A stretch of DNA of 64,000 nt from Kitasatospora sp. A2-31 (GTDB taxonomy: Bacteria; Actinomycetota; Actinomycetes; Streptomycetales; Streptomycetaceae), in assembly GCF_022288725.1 (NCBI RefSeq), contig NZ_JAKNTA010000017.1:1-64000 (forward strand), in the 5' to 3' direction. A program made the translations under genes and the position numbers. Of the stretch, positions 60,892 through 64,000 are shown piece after piece. Position 1 is the stretch's first letter; each line of letters begins with the position of its first letter. A model generated the notes under the pieces. The model was not told the origin of the DNA. It saw nothing but the letters and a program-made list of their open reading frames with translations, and searched no databases.

Positions 60892-62757
60892 TCAGCCCTC
60901 CGGCGTCGCCTCGGGCGCCGCGGCGGCGGCCGGCCGGCGGGTCCGGGTCCGGCGGCGCGGGGCCGGGGCCTCGGCCGGTGCGTCGCCGCCGGCCTCCGGG
61001 GCGGCAGCGGCCTCGGCGGCGGGCTCGGCCTTCGCCTTGGCCCGGCTGCGGGTGCGCTTGGCGGCCGGCTTCTCCGCGGGCGCGTCGGCGGCCGGGGCGG
61101 CCGGCGGTGCGGCGGCCTCGGCGATCTCGGCCGCAGCCTCGGCCACCGCGGCGACGGCGGTCTCGCCCGACGCGGTGCTGCGCGGACGGCGACGGCGGCG
61201 GCGCGGTGCCGCGCCCTCGGCGCCCTCGGCGGCCGGCACGGCCGGAGCCTCGACGGCGGCGGCCTCGACGGCCTCGGCGACGGGCGCGGTGGCCGCGTCG
61301 CCCGCGACCGCGGCGCCACCGCGGGTGCGACGGCGCTCACGGGTCCGGCGGGCCGGCTTCTCCTCGGCGGGCGCGGCGGCGTCGGAACGGCCGGAGCCGC
61401 CCCGCGAGCCGTTCCGGCCGCGGCCGCCGGCCGAACGCGCACCGCGCCCGCCGGTCTCGCCGAGGTCCTCGACCTCCTCGGCGTTCAGGCCGGCCCGGGT
61501 GCGCTCGGAACGCGGCAGCACGCCGGTGGTGCCCTTGGCGATCTTCAGCAGCTCGTACAGGTGCGGCGAGGTGGAGTAGGTCTCCTCCGGCTCGTTGAAC
61601 GGCAGGTCCAGCGCCTTGTTGATCAGCTGCCAGCGCGGGATGTCGTCCCAGTCCACCAGCGTGACGGCGGTGCCGGACGCGCCGGCCCGGCCGGTGCGGC
61701 CGATCCGGTGCAGGTAGGTCTTCTCGTCCTCGGGGCACTGGTAGTTGATGACGTGCGTGACGCCCTCGACGTCGATGCCGCGGGCCGCGACGTCGGTGCA
61801 GACCAGCACGTCGACCTTGCCGTTGCGGAACGCCCGCAGGGCCTGCTCGCGCGCGCCCTGGCCGAGGTCGCCGTGGACGGCGCCGGCCGCGAAGCCGCGC
61901 TGGGTCAGCTGGTCGGAGACGTCGGCGGCGGTGCGCTTGGTCCGGCAGAAGATCATGCACAGCCCGCGGCCCTCGGCCTGCAGGATGCGCGAGACCATCT
62001 CCACCTTGTCCAGCGAGTGCGCACGGAAGATGTGCTGCTCGATGTTGGCGACGGTGGTGCCGGTGTCGTCCGGGGCGGTGGCCCGGATGTGGGTCGGCTG
62101 GCTCATGTACCGGCGGGCGAGGTTGATGACCTGGCCCGGCATGGTGGCGGAGAACAGCAGGGTCTGCCGCTTGGCCGGCAGCATCGTGAGGATCTTCTCG
62201 ACGTCCGGCAGGAAGCCGAGGTCGAGCATCTCGTCCGCCTCGTCCAGGACGAGCGAGCGGACCTTCGACAGGTTCAGCTTCTTCTGGCCGGCCAGGTCGA
62301 GCAGGCGGCCCGGGGTGCCGACGACGATGTCGACGCCCTTGTTCAGCGCCTCGACCTGCGGCTCGTACGCCCGGCCGCCGTAGACGGCGAGCACCCGCAC
62401 GTTGCGGACCTTGCCGGCGGTCTGCAGGTCGTTGGTGACCTGGGTGCAGAGCTCGCGGGTCGGGACGACGATCAGCGCCTGCGGGAACTCGGAGAGCTGC
62501 TCCTCCTCGGCCCGGCCGGCGTCGACGTCGGCGCGGACGACCACGCGCTCGATCAGCGGAAGGCCGAAACCGAGCGTCTTGCCGGTGCCGGTCTTCGCCT
62601 GGCCGATGACGTCGTGGCCGGTCAGCGCGACCGGGAGGGTCATCTCCTGGATGGGGAAGGGGTGGACGATGCCGACGGACTCGAGGGCCTCGGCGGTCTC
62701 CGGGAGGATCCCCAGGTCCCGGAAGGTGGTCTTGGTCGGTTCAGCGGTGGTGGACAG
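60892..62757 (-). CDS. DEAD-box RNA helicase with disordered Arg/Ala-rich tail
   Basis: 621 residues if started at the CTG at 62757 (SD GAAGAGG 7 nt upstream; residues STTAEPTKTTFRDLG follow). Helicase motifs in order: Q-motif (FRDLGILPE..PIQ), I AKTGTGKT (Lys60), Ia PTRELCTQ, II LDEADEMLD, III FSATMPG, IV MIFCRTKR, V TDVAARGIDV, VI HRIGRTGRAG. Residues about 430-621 are Arg/Ala/Glu/Pro-rich, with a GGRGRNGSRGGSGRS RNA-binding patch and several RRRTR clusters. It should remodel structured RNA. A 637-nt region separates it from the divergent ferritin-like gene, so a long leader is likely. A GTG at 62862 is an alternative start without a ribosome site. Confidence 0.92.
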   Translation of the reverse strand: MSTTAEPTKTTFRDLGILPETAEALESVGIVHPFPIQEMTLPVALTGHDVIGQAKTGTGKTLGFGLPLIERVVVRADVDAGRAEEEQLSEFPQALIVVPTRELCTQVTNDLQTAGKVRNVRVLAVYGGRAYEPQVEALNKGVDIVVGTPGRLLDLAGQKKLNLSKVRSLVLDEADEMLDLGFLPDVEKILTMLPAKRQTLLFSATMPGQVINLARRYMSQPTHIRATAPDDTGTTVANIEQHIFRAHSLDKVEMVSRILQAEGRGLCMIFCRTKRTAADVSDQLTQRGFAAGAVHGDLGQGAREQALRAFRNGKVDVLVCTDVAARGIDVEGVTHVINYQCPEDEKTYLHRIGRTGRAGASGTAVTLVDWDDIPRWQLINKALDLPFNEPEETYSTSPHLYELLKIAKGTTGVLPRSERTRAGLNAEEVEDLGETGGRGARSAGGRGRNGSRGGSGRSDAAAPAEEKPARRTRERRRTRGGAAVAGDAATAPVAEAVEAAAVEAPAVPAAEGAEGAAPRRRRRRPRSTASGETAVAAVAEAAAEIAEAAAPPAAPAADAPAEKPAAKRTRSRAKAKAEPAAEAAAAPEAGGDAPAEAPAPRRRTRTRRPAAAAAPEATPEG

Positions 62758-63394
62758 GGTGCTGCCTCTTCCGTGTGGAGGGGCCGAGAGCGAGCGGCGG
62801 GCGGGCAGCCGCGCGGCTGTGTACGGGCCTGGAAGGCCCTGAATACAGCTGCGCGGACGCACAACCGCGCCGGTCCCTGCGGCCGGCCGGTCCGCGCGGC
62901 CCGGTGAGGGGCGCGGTCTCGGCGGCGTCGGGGAGGATTCCCGTGAGGGACCTGCGCGGGACCTGCGCCGGGCTGGCGCGGTCTCGGCGGCCCTCGCTCG
63001 GCCACTGATGCGGTGCCAAGGCTTGAAGTCCAAGCCATGGTCGGAGCCGATCGGCTCTCCGACCGGGCATCCGCGTACGTGAGTACCCGGCTTCCGGGGC
63101 GGGCACGTCCGTCGGACGGCGCCGCTTCGGAGCGGACTGGCCGGGGTCACCGAGACGGCGGTGACACCGTGCAAGCACTACGGGTCTCCCTACCACCATA
63201 CAGTCACGCGACGACTCGAACACGTGACGCCGGTGACACCCCAGGTGGCGGCGCCCGTCGGCGGCGCGCCGGGGCCGGGGTCCCCCGGTGCCGCCCCGGG
63301 CGTTCCGGGAGGTGCCGGGCGGCCGGGCCCGCCGCCCCCGGCCGGGCGGCGGCATGCGTGTGCGCAGGCCCCGGCCGGACTAAGGTGGCGGGTC
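62758..63394. promoter_or_regulatory. Long divergent region, helicase leader and ferritin-like promoter
   Basis: 637 nt without a supported gene. Features seen are a small hairpin GGCTTG-AAGTC-CAAGCC at 63020-63036, a less GC-rich patch near 63180-63225 (promoter candidate) and TAAGGT at 63381-63386, 8 nt before the ferritin-like ATG. Long leaders with autoregulation are common for DEAD-box helicase genes. Confidence 0.5.
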
Positions 63395-64000
63395 ATGGAG
63401 ACGCATGGTGAGACGCAGGACATCGCGGCCGGCTCGATCGGGGACTGGGCGAGCTGCTCGGCCGACCCGGGGTACCGCGCGGCCGTGCTGGACCTGCTCG
63501 GCGCCCTCGCGTACGGCGAGCTGAGCGCGTTCGAGCGGCTCGCCGAGGACGCCAAGCTCGCGCCGGACCTCGCCGACAAGGCGGCGCTGGCCCGGATGGC
63601 CTCCGCCGAGTTCCAGCACTACCAGCGGCTGCACGACCGCCTGGCCGAGGTGGGTGCGGACCCGCAGGAGGCGATGCGGCCGTTCGTCGAGCCGCTGGAG
63701 CTGTTCCACCGGATGACCGCCCCCTCGGACTGGCTGGAGGGCCTGGTCAAGGCGTACGTCGGCGACGCGATCGCCACCGACTTCTACCGCGAGGTGGCCG
63801 TCCGCCTGGACGACGACACCCGCGAGCTGGTCCTCGGCGTGATGTCGGACACCGGCCACGCCCAGTTCGCCGTCGACAAGGTCCGGCAGGCGATCGAGGC
63901 CGACCCGCGGGCCGGCGGCCGGCTCGCGCTCTGGGGCCGCCGGCTGATGGGCGAGGCGCTCAGCCAGGCCCAGCGGGTGGTCGCCGAGCGGGACGCGCTC
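63395..64000 (+). CDS. Ferritin-like fold protein (3' end outside window)
   Basis: 202 codons seen, no stop before the window edge. A four-helix-bundle pattern with carboxylate/His spacing (AYGELSAFERLAEDAK; MASAEFQHYQRLHDRL; YVGDAIATDFYREVAVRL; GHAQFAVDKVRQ) is that of ferritin-like/MiaE-type di-iron proteins conserved in actinobacteria. Whether it binds metal is not shown. The ATG at 63395 has TAAGGT 8 nt upstream and no Shine-Dalgarno, so the mRNA is probably leaderless. Confidence 0.85.
   Translation, partial: METHGETQDIAAGSIGDWASCSADPGYRAAVLDLLGALAYGELSAFERLAEDAKLAPDLADKAALARMASAEFQHYQRLHDRLAEVGADPQEAMRPFVEPLELFHRMTAPSDWLEGLVKAYVGDAIATDFYREVAVRLDDDTRELVLGVMSDTGHAQFAVDKVRQAIEADPRAGGRLALWGRRLMGEALSQAQRVVAERDAL

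Noticed and set aside
60892..63174. Helicase frame extended to 63174 (760 codons)
   Set aside because: Residues before STTAEPTK are Arg/Pro/Ser-rich without family similarity, and the ribosome site supports the start near 62757.

Overview
The window is high-GC actinobacterial DNA. Codons end mostly in G or C, GTG and TTG starts are common, Shine-Dalgarno sequences are GGAGG-like, and several start codons lie 6-8 nt from a TANNNT box, as in leaderless transcripts. The gene set points to a streptomycete-type organism (Streptomyces or Kitasatospora): mycothiol enzyme MshB, seven-iron ferredoxin, succinylase-branch diaminopimelate enzymes, an ECF sigma/zinc anti-sigma pair and many lipoproteins. 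No rRNA, tRNA, insertion sequence, phage gene or CRISPR array was seen. The order typA, orphan solute-binding lipoprotein, mshB, ferredoxin, dapC, dapE, LOG protein, folP-like, DivIVA-like, tag, DUF3117, O-methyltransferase, sigma/anti-sigma, tatB, mrp, MgtE-like, corA resembles, from memory, the Mycobacterium tuberculosis Rv1165-Rv1239 stretch. The window therefore looks like an old chromosomal core with a lineage-specific insertion.

Region 1 (1-23.5 kb): a partial membrane protein gene, typA, then three complete five-gene oligopeptide ABC importer cassettes in tandem (3723-9406, 9582-15460, 15873-21693). Each reads lipoprotein, permease B, permease C, ATPase D, ATPase F, with overlapping starts and stops. 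A fourth, orphan family-5 binding lipoprotein faces them. In Streptomyces coelicolor this neighbourhood carries bldK, the peptide importer needed for aerial development, so one or more cassettes are probably bldK-like. The ATPase genes are mosaics of one another, which suggests gene conversion.

Region 2 (23.5-36.2 kb): a YoaR-domain cell-wall protein, mshB with two small membrane proteins, a dipeptidyl-peptidase IV-type S9 peptidase, an ABC exporter with a histidine kinase/response regulator pair, a transglutaminase-like protein and a GNAT acetyltransferase.

Region 3 (36.2-48.5 kb): fdxA-dapC and dapE (lysine/peptidoglycan precursor supply) around two secreted or membrane-anchored proteins, then LOG, folP-like, DivIVA-like, tag, a crotonase, DUF3117, an O-methyltransferase and an ECF sigma/anti-sigma operon with a candidate self-recognised promoter.

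Region 4 (48.5-64 kb): tatB, mrp, a CBS-only MgtE relative, an EamA exporter, corA with a long leader holding two overlapping small ORFs, a SUFU-domain protein, a PHP phosphoesterase, an alpha/beta hydrolase, a DEAD-box helicase and a partial ferritin-like gene. Perfect GC-rich hairpins without long U-runs separate many transcription units, and short tandem duplications recur just after stop codons.
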